Assembly: GCA_017795105.1 (NCBI GenBank)
Contig: CP051247.1
Span: 868,001 to 932,000 of the forward strand
DNA from: Planctomycetaceae bacterium
Lineage (GTDB): Bacteria > Planctomycetota > Planctomycetia > Planctomycetales > Planctomycetaceae
Direction: 5' to 3'
Length of the DNA: 64,000 bases
Below the pieces are notes generated by a model, which saw only the letters and a list, made by a program, of their open reading frames with translations, had not been told where the DNA came from and did no database searches. This document shows, one piece after another, positions 43,713 through 53,644 of the stretch; the first letter of the stretch is position 1, and each line of letters begins with the position of its first letter. Made by a program: the position numbers and the translations under genes.

Positions 43713-45260
43713 ATGAGCGAATTCGAACCTCCCTTGCCCGACGATGAGTTCAATCGTCAACTCGTTGAGCATGTCCACCCGTCGGACTGGACGAATCCGC
43801 AGCCAGCTCGCCCGTATCATCTGGTGATCATTGGAGCCGGGACCGCGGGGCTGGTGACAGCCGCTGCAGCGGCTGGGCTGGGAGCACGAGTCGCCCTGGT
43901 GGAACGACAGCTGATGGGAGGCGACTGCCTGAACGTCGGGTGCGTCCCTTCAAAAGCCATCATCCGTTCGTCACGCCTCGCTGCCGATCTGAGATCGGCG
44001 ACCGACTACGGGATCACGCTGCCACAATTTCCCTTCGTTGATTTTCAGGCGGTGATGGAACGAATGCGGCGGCTTCGAGCTCAGATCAGTCCACACGACT
44101 CAGCGGCCCGCTTCCAGGAACTCGGTGTCGACGTCTATCTCGGCTCCGCCCAGTTTGGTGAGAAGAGCACCGTCTCCGTCGAAAGCCCGCACGGTTCACG
44201 AACGCTGGAGTATCGCAAGGCGGTGATTACCACCGGTGCACGCGCAGCCGCCCCGCCCATCCCGGGACTCGACTCGGTTCAGTACCTGACGAACGAAACG
44301 CTGTTCTCTTTGACCGGTCTGCCGCGCAGGCTCGGGGTCATCGGCAGTGGACCCGTTGGCAGCGAGATGGCCCAGGCGTTCAGTCAGCTGGGAAGTGAGG
44401 TCGTGGTCTTTGATCATGGAGACCGAATTCTCTCCAAAGAGGATCCGGAGGCGGCGAACGTAATCGAGAAGCGGTTCACCGAGGATGGTATTCAACTCGT
44501 GTTGAACAGTCAGTTACTGAAGGTTGTCGAGTCGACCGAAGGCATCGCTATCACGCATTCTCGCAACGGGCAGGAACAGGAGATGCTCGTTGACCAACTC
44601 CTCGTTGCGGCTGGGCGTGCAGCGAACGTCGACGACCTGAACCTGGACGCGGTCGGCGTGGAGTACGATGCAAACGGCATTTCCGTGAATGATTTTCTGC
44701 AAACTTCGAATCCGCGAATCTATGCAGCCGGAGATGTATGCTCGAAATTCAAATTCACCCATGTGGCCGACTTCCAGGCCCGAATCGTCTTGCAGAACGC
44801 ACTCTTCGCAGTTGGTCCGTTTGGCCGCAAGAAGATGAGCAATCTGAACGTTCCGTGGTGCACCTACACCTCACCAGAGGTGGCCCACGTCGGCATGTAT
44901 GAGCACGAAGCAGCTAACCGGGGAATTCCGGTCGATGTCTACCGGCAGGATCTAACCGGGGTCGATCGTGCGATTCTGGAAGGAGAAACCGAAGGGTTCG
45001 TAAAGATTCTCACACGGAAAGGAACCGACCGGATTGTGGGAGCAACTATCGTTGCTGCGCACGCCGGCGAGATGATCTCTGAGATTACAGTCGCCATGAA
45101 TGGAAAGATCGGCCTCTCCGAGATAGCCAGCGCCATTCACCCCTATCCAACGCAGGCCGAAGCGATCCGTAAACTCGGCGATCAATACAACCGCACGCGA
45201 CTGACGCCCTTCAGCCAGCGAATTTTGAATCTGCTGAGGCGAATCAACGTGGGCAAATAG
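43713..45260 (+). CDS. MerA-like FAD/NAD(P) disulfide oxidoreductase
   Basis: A 515-residue class I pyridine nucleotide-disulfide oxidoreductase. An N-terminal ~25-residue leader precedes the FAD loop VIIGAGTAGLVTAAAAAGLGARVALVE. The redox pair lies in GGDCLNVGCVPSKAII (two Cys separated by four residues). The NAD loop is GVIGSGPVGSEMAQAF, FAD is closed by YAAGDVC, and the dimerisation domain includes the HPYPTQAEA His. It lacks the N-terminal HMA domain and the C-terminal Cys pair of mercuric reductase, so mercury is not the expected substrate. Cotranscribed with the VTT gene. Confidence 0.92.
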   Translation: MSEFEPPLPDDEFNRQLVEHVHPSDWTNPQPARPYHLVIIGAGTAGLVTAAAAAGLGARVALVERQLMGGDCLNVGCVPSKAIIRSSRLAADLRSATDYGITLPQFPFVDFQAVMERMRRLRAQISPHDSAARFQELGVDVYLGSAQFGEKSTVSVESPHGSRTLEYRKAVITTGARAAAPPIPGLDSVQYLTNETLFSLTGLPRRLGVIGSGPVGSEMAQAFSQLGSEVVVFDHGDRILSKEDPEAANVIEKRFTEDGIQLVLNSQLLKVVESTEGIAITHSRNGQEQEMLVDQLLVAAGRAANVDDLNLDAVGVEYDANGISVNDFLQTSNPRIYAAGDVCSKFKFTHVADFQARIVLQNALFAVGPFGRKKMSNLNVPWCTYTSPEVAHVGMYEHEAANRGIPVDVYRQDLTGVDRAILEGETEGFVKILTRKGTDRIVGATIVAAHAGEMISEITVAMNGKIGLSEIASAIHPYPTQAEAIRKLGDQYNRTRLTPFSQRILNLLRRINVGK

Positions 45261-45277
45261 AGTGAATCGCTCCCCCT

Positions 45278-45300
45278 TGCCAGAATTACTAATCTGGCGG
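45278..45300 (+). terminator. Possible hairpin after the flavoprotein gene
   Basis: Arms gccaga (45279-45284) and tctggc (45293-45298) with an 8-nt loop, 18 bp after the stop. No T-run, so its terminator role is doubtful. Confidence 0.3.
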
Positions 45301-45436
45301 GAAAGAATCCTCGGAAGAGACAGGAAGCAGGACAGTGGATGAGGCCGGCTCACGAATCAAGCGAATTGAGCCGTTGAAATTGAGCCTCACCCATCCTGCC
45401 TCACTGCTCTTCATTGGACGGGGGATTCCTACCGAT

Positions 45437-45628
45437 TTACTCTTTGCGTTCTTCTTCAGTGAGCTGAAGGTTCAAGAGCGCATCGTAGGCTTCGTCGTAG
45501 GACGGAAATGGTCCCGGATCAACCACGATGCCTCCCTGAGCCCGAGCGGCATCTTCAGCCGATTGATCGGGATGAACATTGGCGACGGTCAGACCATTGT
45601 CGACTTCGATGATGGCGAAGGATTCCAT
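45437..45628 (-). CDS. Small conserved-looking protein of unknown function
   Basis: A 63-residue protein: MESFAIIEVDNGLTVANVHP, then DQSAEDAARAQGGIVVDPGPFPSYDEAYDALLNLQLTEEERKE. GAGGAG is 7 nt before the ATG at 45628, a strong ribosome site that fixes the start over the longer Arg-rich frame upstream. No signal or membrane helix. The shape (beta strand, helix, GPFPSYDEAYDAL) resembles small cytoplasmic proteins seen in planctomycetes, but I do not recognise a named family. Confidence 0.7.
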   Translation of the reverse strand: MESFAIIEVDNGLTVANVHPDQSAEDAARAQGGIVVDPGPFPSYDEAYDALLNLQLTEEERKE

Positions 45629-45763
45629 GATGAGTCTCCTCGTTTGAATCTCGATGACGAATGAGGGTCGTCGGAACGTCCTCCCTGACTGTATTATCGG
45701 CCAGCATGGCCGGAGCGACAACCCGTTTGTCGCCGAAGAAATCGGACTCCTGCCGAAGAGAAA

Positions 45764-48700
45764 TTATCGGGAATCGATGGGTTGATCTTCGTCCAGAATC
45801 GACTCCGCAATCCGGTGCTGTTCATCGATCAGGAAGATGCGGGCTTCGGGGAACAGCACCCAGTGATCGTCACTCTCAAGTTGGGAGACATCCAGAAAGT
45901 AGGCTGTTGCACCGTGGTCTACTTGGTTCTCGCTCCATTTCAGAAGGCTATAGGGAGAAGGATCTGTACCCAGGATCTCGAGGGGAAGCCCCTGCTCTTC
46001 GGCCAGGTCATTTGCACGAGCAATCTTCCGCTGGGTGTCGAGTCTCCACACTTCACCGATCACAACGATCCGACGCCGGGAATCGTCCGGCCATTCGATC
46101 GGTCCGCCATCAAGAGGGACCACTTTCAAGGTCGGCAGAGTTCGTCCGCTTGCCTGGGCCGACGAAACAGCTCGACTTGATGATTGACCGATCGTGATCT
46201 CGAACACTTCGCCCTCGGTCGGCCGATCAATTGTAATCGAACCACTCTGTTCATTGTGCCATGCCCACAGCTCGCTGACGCCGTCCGTACGCACGTTCGA
46301 AACCGTGGCGCGCCCCTGGGCATCGGTTTGCAACTCGGTTCCCTGTGGTTGACTGAAAATGAAAGCGCCGACCGCGGGAGTCCCGTCGTCCGAGCGAACC
46401 TGCACGACAACGTCGACGGCTGGCACGGCTGTCAACAGCTGTGGTCCCGGATTACTTTCTTCCGGAACCGTCACGGAGAGAGATCCTTCAGAAACGACCA
46501 CGTTCTCGAACGGGACGAAAGAAAAATAATGGGAGCCTGGATAGCAAGGAATCTCGAACTCACCGGCGGCGTTAACTCGAGCATCGGTGGTCAGCGGAAG
46601 TTGCCCCCGGGACGTCCAGCCGAAAAGTCGAATCCGCATTCCTTCAAGCGACGTCGAGACCTGCGCGGCGTCGATAGAGCCGGTAATTCGATTCGGAGCA
46701 GAGACTCGAAACGTGATCTCGTTCTCCGTGGCGATCCTCGACAGCTCCTGTTCCTGCCGTTCGAGCCCGGGAGCGGTGAGTGTCGCCCGAAGCTTTGTCA
46801 CATCGCGATTGAGAAAGTCCCAGTCGACTTCCCGCGTCTCGCCATTCATCCGGTACTCAGCTGCATCGATCTCCTTCCCCTCGGCATTGATCGCCTGAAG
46901 GGACAGTTCGCAATTGATCGGCCCCATCTGACCGCTTGGAACATCGATCTTGAGTGTCAGCCGCGAGGTTGAAGGCTGGTCAGCTTCTGTCGCCATCGTC
47001 GCGATCGAAGCGACGTTGAACGTACTGAGCGGAACAATTTCCCCGGCCAGTTTGCCATCTCTGCCAATGACAAGAGCGTGGTTGAGTCCGAGGGGAAGAT
47101 GCGACAGCACGGGATGATGCCCTTCGGCATCGCTGCAAACGACTCGCCCGGAAAGCTCAATGTCGTTCTGGCGGGTTGTGGATTCGAAGTCCTCCCGAGT
47201 GCCGGCATAGAGAGTCACCAGATAAACGTCGGGGATCTCGCCCAATGCCTTCAGCGTCTCAAAGACTTCCTTCGAGTTGAACGTCCATCGAGACGCCGAA
47301 CAGAAAACGACCACTTTCCCTCGATAATCGCTTAGCCGAAAGGCCGATTCGGTCTCCGTGGCGGGGAGTACAACGGCATGCGGCAGCGTCCCATTCAACA
47401 GCTCCCGAGTCGGTTCGCGTTGCGTTTCGACCTGGGCCGCCGGGTTCAACCTGATGAGAGCTGGCTTTTGGATCGTCTTCGAGTCGACACTGACCATGGA
47501 GATGCCGGTGAAGTCTGTACTCATCGAACTGCCCGGGGCGTAATGAGTGGCCTGAAAGCGGTATTGTCCCGGTGCCAGATGTGGAATCTTGAAGTCACCG
47601 TTCTCATCGGAGTTAGCCATTTCGACGGTTTTGTAGCGATCATTGGCCGCTGCCACGGTAATGACACAATGGCTGAGGGGTTCGCCGTCCTTCGTGACTG
47701 CTCGTCCGGGAACCGTAACTCCCGGAGGACGATTGAGAACGACTTCGGTCTTTTCCCCCGCGACCAGTTCAACATGAGTGGAGTCGAGGTACTGCGAGGT
47801 AGAGTATCGTCCCATCTCATGAGTAAAGACACGGCGGACGGCGTACCGGCCGGGACCAAGTACCGGAAAACTGAAGCGTCCTTCGCCGTCGGTCTCGACC
47901 TGGCCGCCGACCCCAAACATCTCCCGCAGGTCCGACGGAAACGAAGCCGGGTACTCCCAGTGAACTTTGACCTGCCCGCCGATAAGGGGCTCATCGCCAA
48001 TCAGAATCTGTCCGGTCAATGAGGCAGGTTCCGGCATCGGGATCTGCAAGGGTTCGCTACTCTCCCGATGGGCCTCGAACAGCGAATGGAACCGGGGCAC
48101 AAAGTGAAACGATCCATCCGGTCGTACGATCAGCAGTCCTGTTTCCGGATGAGCTGGTGGCGTGAGACGGAACTCCCCTCGATTGTCAGTTGTCTGCACG
48201 ACTCCGGTATACTGACCGTTGTCGAGGTACTGCCAGGCTGAATGATAGCTAACGTAATAGTCGGCTCGGAAAGTGTCCGAAGGGGTAACCAGACAAACCT
48301 TGGCTCCAACGACGGGACGTTCCGATTCCGCGTCGACGATGCGGCCCGCAAAGACTTCGGCCTTCTCAAGTTCGATCTCAATTTTCTGAGAGGTCTTGTG
48401 TTCTGAGGGCAACTGAAACTCTTGCTCCTGATAGCCGGGTGCGCGAAACCGGTAGACGATCTGAGCCTGGCTTGGTTCGTCGATCGTTACGGTGAAGACA
48501 CCTGTCCCGGCATTGTAGTTGCGGGATGTTTCCCATTCGCTGCTGCTCCAGTGATATTGAGCATTGCCGGGCCAAAGCCGCCCGTACGAAATGTTGAGTC
48601 CCGGGATCACACCTCCATTGGATGCATCGGTGATTTTGACCTCATAGACAACTTCCGGCTTCATCTCGATGGTCGCGGTATCGCCTCCGCGGAAGACATG

Positions 48701-50530
48701 ATTCCGAATGCTGATGTAGCCCTGTTTGAGGATGTCGACTTCCGCCGGACTGTTCGGCATATGAGGCAGCGTGAACTCTCCGTTCGCATTCGTTCTCGTC
48801 TGCCGATTGAAGATTCGGTAACTGTTCCAGGTATCGGTCACCAGCCAGACATTCGAGAGCGGCTTCCCCTCCTCATCAACGACGCGCCCTTGGACCGGCG
48901 TTCCTTCAGTCAGCTGGAAATCGAGCGAGGTCGTTTTCCCCAGCCGGGCAGATGTCGTCTTCACGGTCGGAGCATGCACGGGACTGATCGCGTGAACGAC
49001 ACATCCACCTACGGGAACTCCGAAGAGTGTATACCGCCCTTGAGCATCCGTCGTCGCTTCGATGGAATTGTTCGAACCGAAGCGATCTTCGCCGAAGCTC
49101 AGCTTCACGCCGGCCAATGGCAGGCCGGTCGTCTGATGAGTGACGACTCCCTGAATGGTTGCCCCCGGCTGCAGCACGGCATCGTAGGTCGTTTCCGCTG
49201 TGGGCAGATTCACCTGCCTGTTGGGAAACGGAATGTATTCACGGGCTTCAAACTCGGGGCGGAGAGATGTCAACGACTGAGGAAGGCCATACAGTTCATA
49301 CTCGCCCTTCTCGTTCGTGACCGTAGTGGGCGAGTACCCGTCGGAAATATTCGAGGTGATTTTCACCCCGGCGACAGGTTCTCCGGAGGGCTCCACGACT
49401 CTCCCTTTCAGCGACTTGCCTCCCGGCTGCAACTCAACACGCTGTTTTGTGCGGGGCCATTTCAATGCCACTCGGGTGACGGCATAGCCGCGGGCGACTA
49501 CCCAGCACTGGTGATCGATCGGATCGAGGTCTGGCAACGCGATTCTGCCTGAAGAATCGGCGTCCGCCTTCAGCCGTTCGTCTTTCATCCAGACTTCGGC
49601 ATTCTGCAGCGGCTGGCCAGACTTGCCGTCGACAACAACCAGCTCCAGCGGTCGGTCGGAAAACAATCGCATCCGGGTTTCTTTACTGCGGGCCTGTTGC
49701 CAGGAGACCATCTGGGGAGTCGGAGCATAGCCTTCTCCTTCGACAACATAACGAACAAAGGCCGGCGTGGGTGACGGCATGGGAGCATACAACGGATAGT
49801 ACGCGCCCTGCCCGCCCACCCGAGATCCGGGACGGCCTCCACTGGTGTGGTGCACGGCCTGGACCTGCTGCTGACGATCAAGAAACTCAACGCGGATCGG
49901 TGGCAACTTGGCAGGATTCGGAGAATTCTCCGCCCGAACGACCAGCAGCGGCTTGTCCAGGCCCGGCGGAATCAGACGTGCCAGCACCTCCCAGCCCCGC
50001 ACGTTCTGGCCAACCTTGATCAACAGTGAATTCGTTCCCTCCCGGAACGTCACTTCATGCAGACTCTGGTCGATCACTGCAGCCGAATTGTCTTCGCCAC
50101 TTCCAACTGGCTCGCCGTTCAACCAGGCCCGAAAGTGATCGTCGTATCCGACGGAGAGAACGGCTTTCTGTTCACGCGGAGACTGAATCTGCGTGAAGGC
50201 GTAGGCGACGGCGTTGTAGCCTTCCTCTCCGAACGTCCGGAAGGCGTTGCGGATCGGAATCGCGTGATAGTCGGTCTTCTGCCAGACGTAGAGTTTCGAG
50301 TTGTAGAAGAAGGCATCCCCTGCCCGGAGATTCGCTTCATTCTCGACAAACTCGACATCTAACCCGGAAGCGGTCTGATCGGGTTTGGCCAGCGGCCCAA
50401 GAAGCTGCCAGTTCTTCAGGTAGACGTTCCACTGCAGTGCCTGGACTTCAGGCGTGGTCTCGGCGGCCTGAACCGACAGTTCGGCCGCGAGTAAGATCAA
50501 CAATAGAACGAACAGGAATAACCGGGGCAT
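45764..50530 (-). CDS. Giant exported protein: multiple carboxypeptidase-regulatory-like domains plus thioredoxin-like domains
   Basis: A 1588-residue protein with a signal peptide (LFLFVLLLILLAAELSVQA). Residues ~40-200 form a beta-sandwich (WLNGEPVGSG ... LLIKVGQNVRGWEV). About seven carboxypeptidase-regulatory/Ig-like modules follow (e.g. LKGRVVEPSGEPVAGVKITSN, VQGRVVDEEGKPLSNVWL, DENGDFKIPHLAPGQYRF). At ~1065-1180 comes a thioredoxin/AhpC-like domain FRLSDYRGKVVVFCSASRWTF whose redox site has no Cys pair. A second thioredoxin-like domain may close the protein (~1480-1588). It is the last gene of the long envelope operon, 42 bp after the previous one. Function unknown. Confidence 0.85.
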   Translation of the reverse strand: MPRLFLFVLLLILLAAELSVQAAETTPEVQALQWNVYLKNWQLLGPLAKPDQTASGLDVEFVENEANLRAGDAFFYNSKLYVWQKTDYHAIPIRNAFRTFGEEGYNAVAYAFTQIQSPREQKAVLSVGYDDHFRAWLNGEPVGSGEDNSAAVIDQSLHEVTFREGTNSLLIKVGQNVRGWEVLARLIPPGLDKPLLVVRAENSPNPAKLPPIRVEFLDRQQQVQAVHHTSGGRPGSRVGGQGAYYPLYAPMPSPTPAFVRYVVEGEGYAPTPQMVSWQQARSKETRMRLFSDRPLELVVVDGKSGQPLQNAEVWMKDERLKADADSSGRIALPDLDPIDHQCWVVARGYAVTRVALKWPRTKQRVELQPGGKSLKGRVVEPSGEPVAGVKITSNISDGYSPTTVTNEKGEYELYGLPQSLTSLRPEFEAREYIPFPNRQVNLPTAETTYDAVLQPGATIQGVVTHQTTGLPLAGVKLSFGEDRFGSNNSIEATTDAQGRYTLFGVPVGGCVVHAISPVHAPTVKTTSARLGKTTSLDFQLTEGTPVQGRVVDEEGKPLSNVWLVTDTWNSYRIFNRQTRTNANGEFTLPHMPNSPAEVDILKQGYISIRNHVFRGGDTATIEMKPEVVYEVKITDASNGGVIPGLNISYGRLWPGNAQYHWSSSEWETSRNYNAGTGVFTVTIDEPSQAQIVYRFRAPGYQEQEFQLPSEHKTSQKIEIELEKAEVFAGRIVDAESERPVVGAKVCLVTPSDTFRADYYVSYHSAWQYLDNGQYTGVVQTTDNRGEFRLTPPAHPETGLLIVRPDGSFHFVPRFHSLFEAHRESSEPLQIPMPEPASLTGQILIGDEPLIGGQVKVHWEYPASFPSDLREMFGVGGQVETDGEGRFSFPVLGPGRYAVRRVFTHEMGRYSTSQYLDSTHVELVAGEKTEVVLNRPPGVTVPGRAVTKDGEPLSHCVITVAAANDRYKTVEMANSDENGDFKIPHLAPGQYRFQATHYAPGSSMSTDFTGISMVSVDSKTIQKPALIRLNPAAQVETQREPTRELLNGTLPHAVVLPATETESAFRLSDYRGKVVVFCSASRWTFNSKEVFETLKALGEIPDVYLVTLYAGTREDFESTTRQNDIELSGRVVCSDAEGHHPVLSHLPLGLNHALVIGRDGKLAGEIVPLSTFNVASIATMATEADQPSTSRLTLKIDVPSGQMGPINCELSLQAINAEGKEIDAAEYRMNGETREVDWDFLNRDVTKLRATLTAPGLERQEQELSRIATENEITFRVSAPNRITGSIDAAQVSTSLEGMRIRLFGWTSRGQLPLTTDARVNAAGEFEIPCYPGSHYFSFVPFENVVVSEGSLSVTVPEESNPGPQLLTAVPAVDVVVQVRSDDGTPAVGAFIFSQPQGTELQTDAQGRATVSNVRTDGVSELWAWHNEQSGSITIDRPTEGEVFEITIGQSSSRAVSSAQASGRTLPTLKVVPLDGGPIEWPDDSRRRIVVIGEVWRLDTQRKIARANDLAEEQGLPLEILGTDPSPYSLLKWSENQVDHGATAYFLDVSQLESDDHWVLFPEARIFLIDEQHRIAESILDEDQPIDSR

Positions 50531-50572
50531 ATTCGGGTGATCCGAGTGAAGGTTCGTAATATTCGCTGGCGA

Positions 50573-53500
50573 CTATTCAAGCCGAAGGGGCGTGCGAATC
50601 GTATAGCCGGTCCAGCGCCCTGCGTTCTCTTCGGCTGCATCCCAGAGCACGAGCTGCTCGGTCTGACGATCATCCAATCGAGTCTGCCCGAGAATCTGAT
50701 AGTAGCCGAGCTGTGTATAGGCGACGAACAACGTTTTCTGAATCCGGATCAGACGCAGCCCGCGAGGAATCTCGGAAAGTTCCGCGGACGCGAGCGTCTG
50801 CGATTCGCCGGAACGAACGTGTTGGAGACTGAGGGTGTATCCCTGCTGAGGATTGGCTTCGAGTCCAATTCGTAACTGATCCTCCGCCCCTCCGAACTGG
50901 ATTGAGCTTATCGACTCTCGCTTAAGATCAGCCGCGGCGAGTTTGAACTCCGCGTCGAACTCCCCATTCAGGCTCGCCACCAATCGCCAGCCCCTTTCTT
51001 GCTGGTCACTCGTTGCAGTAAAGATGCGATCAGCCGGAGCACCAAATTTTCCCATTGTCGAGAAGAGATAACTGGCGGCGTATCCAGTTAACGCCGAGAA
51101 GCGGGGATCGAGTTTCTGACTGATCGCCTCCGAGTTGGAACGGATCCTGACATCACTCACGATCACACTCACCTGGCCATTGTTCATATTGGGCGTCCGC
51201 CATTGAAACCGCACGCCTGAGAAGTCGTTGGGAAGTTCCTGACTTCCGATATAGGTGAACCATTCCGATCCTGCGGGCGCAATCAGACTGTGCACCGTGG
51301 CCCCTCGTCGAACCAGCTTCAGTGTTCCCGCCACACATTCATCGGTAATGTTCGTTCCGCCGTAATGCGTCTTCCCTTCCGGCAAAGGAATCGCGATTCC
51401 TGATGACGCGATCTGTTCGTCCACACCACGATCGAGCCGCGAACAGGACACTCGTGTGCCAGACTGGTCTAGAATCCAGAGTTCGATCCCGAGTCCTCCG
51501 CGGCCCCCGTGAACGGTAACGAGGTCTTCGTAGTCGAGTTCGACATCGAAGTCGCCAAAGAGGAGGGACGTCGTTTCCAGATAGCTGTTGGTCCAGGCCT
51601 CCTGGACTTTGGGCGTCATCATTACGCCCCGGCCGGGTACGATCTCAAGTCCTTCGTGGCCAGAGTGCCTTCCGATCTTGAGGCGTTTGTCAAATGAGCC
51701 GACATTCCGAAAATCGAAACGCACTTCTTCCTGAAACTCATCGAGATTGTCGAGTGACTCGTGTGGTCTCCAGGCCAGAGTTTGCTTCTCGACCAGGGGA
51801 AGTTCACGGGGCCAGCTCCCGGTCCACGACAGATTCCGTACTCGCGCCGTCGATTGATCGGTATAGTGAAACAAGCCGAAAAACTGATCGGGGCCGGTCG
51901 TTGCTCCACACTGGTAGACCTCCGACCCGTTCAGGCTTAGCGTGAGCTGCCCTGCTTCGACCTGTAACTCCAGTTGATTCCAGCCGTTCTCCCGGAAGGA
52001 AAGGGTCGGCTGTAACTGAGACTCAGGCACGATCGTCCGATTCCGCGACCCCTGCTGGTTTCCGGAAGAAGACAACCCGGTTAAAGCATGTTCGACGACT
52101 CCTTCAGGAGTGAGCAGCCACGACCGGGAGCCGAGTGCGGGATGAACGTGATACTCATCCGGAGAATAGAAGAACTCGTAGCGAATCGTTCCGGCCTCCA
52201 GAACCGGGCGATGGTAGCGGAGCAGGTTCTCGCGCCACATCCCGATCTGATCCGGCTTGCGGGGTGAGACGATCTCGTCCCCGTCTTCGACCGTTCTCGG
52301 CAACTGCCAGTCGCTGTGAGTACCAACCGTTTGATCGTAAACACTGAACCAGCAGCCGGACTCGAGATCGGGCAGCAAAGGGATCGTGGCAGGAATCTGC
52401 GGGTCGCCGGTGATACGAACATTGCGGACTCCGCCGAGAATCCCGTTGTAGGAACGGACGGCAATCCAGGGGTCAGTCTGTTCGTTTGCCGACCGCTCAG
52501 CCATATTGCGTTCGTTCCAATACGTCGTGGCAAGTCCATCTTCGACGTTCACGCGAAATCGCATCCAGTCGTTCAACTTGGGCAGAACGGGATCGTTTGA
52601 TGTAGTGTTAACCAGTCGCGTCGGGTTGCCGGAGCGATAGCTGTTGCGACTGGCGCTGCTCCAATATCCGGCCACCAGAATCGCGGTATCGCGATAATTT
52701 GGTGCAACGACTTCACACTGCACCTGATAGTTCCCCGTGAGGGGCGACTGAAAATAGAGCAGATCCATCCGACGCCCCTGCTCGATATGAACCTCGCGAC
52801 CGTCGAACCGCCAGTGAGTCGCCGGGAGTTCCGCGGCTTTCTTCTGCCGGGTTTCGTGTCGCACAGCGGTCCACTCCGGCATCTTCTCCGAACGATGCCC
52901 CGCTTCGATCGCTCGGGCTTCACCGGCAATCGAATCAAAAAACGAACGATAGCGAACCCGATCTGGCCGTGTGCTCCAGTTGAGTTCCTTCCTGTTACTC
53001 AACTGCTGCACTACTCCGATATGCCCCATGACATCGGTTCGAACTTCTTTCACCTGAATGGCTCTCGCCACCAGACTTAGCTCTGCCCAGGGAATATCGT
53101 CGGTGGTCAGTTCGGCCCGAAGAGCATCGATTGCCGCCAGCGAGTCCATAAGATCATCAAGCCGCCGCTGTTCAATCGCGAGCAACCCACGGAAGGAATG
53201 AGCATCGATCGCCTGACGGGGATCGGAGGGTTGGATCGTCTCCAATGACTGAAGAAGTTCCGGCAAACGATCGGTTTCGACGGCTGACTGCACCAGCAAC
53301 ATCGCCGGAGAATGGAGGCGGTCGAGAAACGAAGCCGTTGAACGATCTTCGTTTGCGGCGAGTTGAGGTCCGCGAAAGGCTTCCATACGAACAACGTTCG
53401 GAAACGCAGTTGGAAGAACCCAGGCCCGCAGGAACTGAAAACGATCGTCCCCTTCTCGGGTGAGAGCGTCCGCATAGATGCTCTCGACGTCCTGCGTGAG

Positions 53501-53644
53501 AATTTCGTTTCCCAGAAGCAAAGAGTTGACGGGCGAAGAAATCTCTTCTGCAGCCAGCAACGTGCCGGCTTCTCCCCCTGTTCCGAGAAACAGAAGGGCC
53601 GGCAACAGAAGACTGATTACAAAGCGAACGCTATTGATCATCAT
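50573..53644 (-). CDS. Large exported protein of unknown function (possibly DUF1583)
   Basis: A 1023-residue exported protein with signal peptide INSVRFVISLLLPALLFLGTG. The start ATG overlaps the stop of the upstream gene by one base (TAATG), a sign of translational coupling. The first ~270 residues are helical, with possible TPR-like pairs. The remainder shows three jelly-roll-like blocks (WRFDGREVHIEQGRRMDLLYFQS, LQVEAGQLTLSLNGSEVYQCG, FDVELDYEDLVTVHGGRGGLGIEL), similar to laminin-G/concanavalin sandwiches. It may belong to the planctomycete family DUF1583; that assignment is from memory and uncertain. Confidence 0.8.
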   Translation of the reverse strand: MMINSVRFVISLLLPALLFLGTGGEAGTLLAAEEISSPVNSLLLGNEILTQDVESIYADALTREGDDRFQFLRAWVLPTAFPNVVRMEAFRGPQLAANEDRSTASFLDRLHSPAMLLVQSAVETDRLPELLQSLETIQPSDPRQAIDAHSFRGLLAIEQRRLDDLMDSLAAIDALRAELTTDDIPWAELSLVARAIQVKEVRTDVMGHIGVVQQLSNRKELNWSTRPDRVRYRSFFDSIAGEARAIEAGHRSEKMPEWTAVRHETRQKKAAELPATHWRFDGREVHIEQGRRMDLLYFQSPLTGNYQVQCEVVAPNYRDTAILVAGYWSSASRNSYRSGNPTRLVNTTSNDPVLPKLNDWMRFRVNVEDGLATTYWNERNMAERSANEQTDPWIAVRSYNGILGGVRNVRITGDPQIPATIPLLPDLESGCWFSVYDQTVGTHSDWQLPRTVEDGDEIVSPRKPDQIGMWRENLLRYHRPVLEAGTIRYEFFYSPDEYHVHPALGSRSWLLTPEGVVEHALTGLSSSGNQQGSRNRTIVPESQLQPTLSFRENGWNQLELQVEAGQLTLSLNGSEVYQCGATTGPDQFFGLFHYTDQSTARVRNLSWTGSWPRELPLVEKQTLAWRPHESLDNLDEFQEEVRFDFRNVGSFDKRLKIGRHSGHEGLEIVPGRGVMMTPKVQEAWTNSYLETTSLLFGDFDVELDYEDLVTVHGGRGGLGIELWILDQSGTRVSCSRLDRGVDEQIASSGIAIPLPEGKTHYGGTNITDECVAGTLKLVRRGATVHSLIAPAGSEWFTYIGSQELPNDFSGVRFQWRTPNMNNGQVSVIVSDVRIRSNSEAISQKLDPRFSALTGYAASYLFSTMGKFGAPADRIFTATSDQQERGWRLVASLNGEFDAEFKLAAADLKRESISSIQFGGAEDQLRIGLEANPQQGYTLSLQHVRSGESQTLASAELSEIPRGLRLIRIQKTLFVAYTQLGYYQILGQTRLDDRQTEQLVLWDAAEENAGRWTGYTIRTPLRLE

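Noticed and set aside
43713..45260. Mercuric reductase (merA)
   Set aside because: No HMA domain, no C-terminal Cys pair, and no mer genes nearby.
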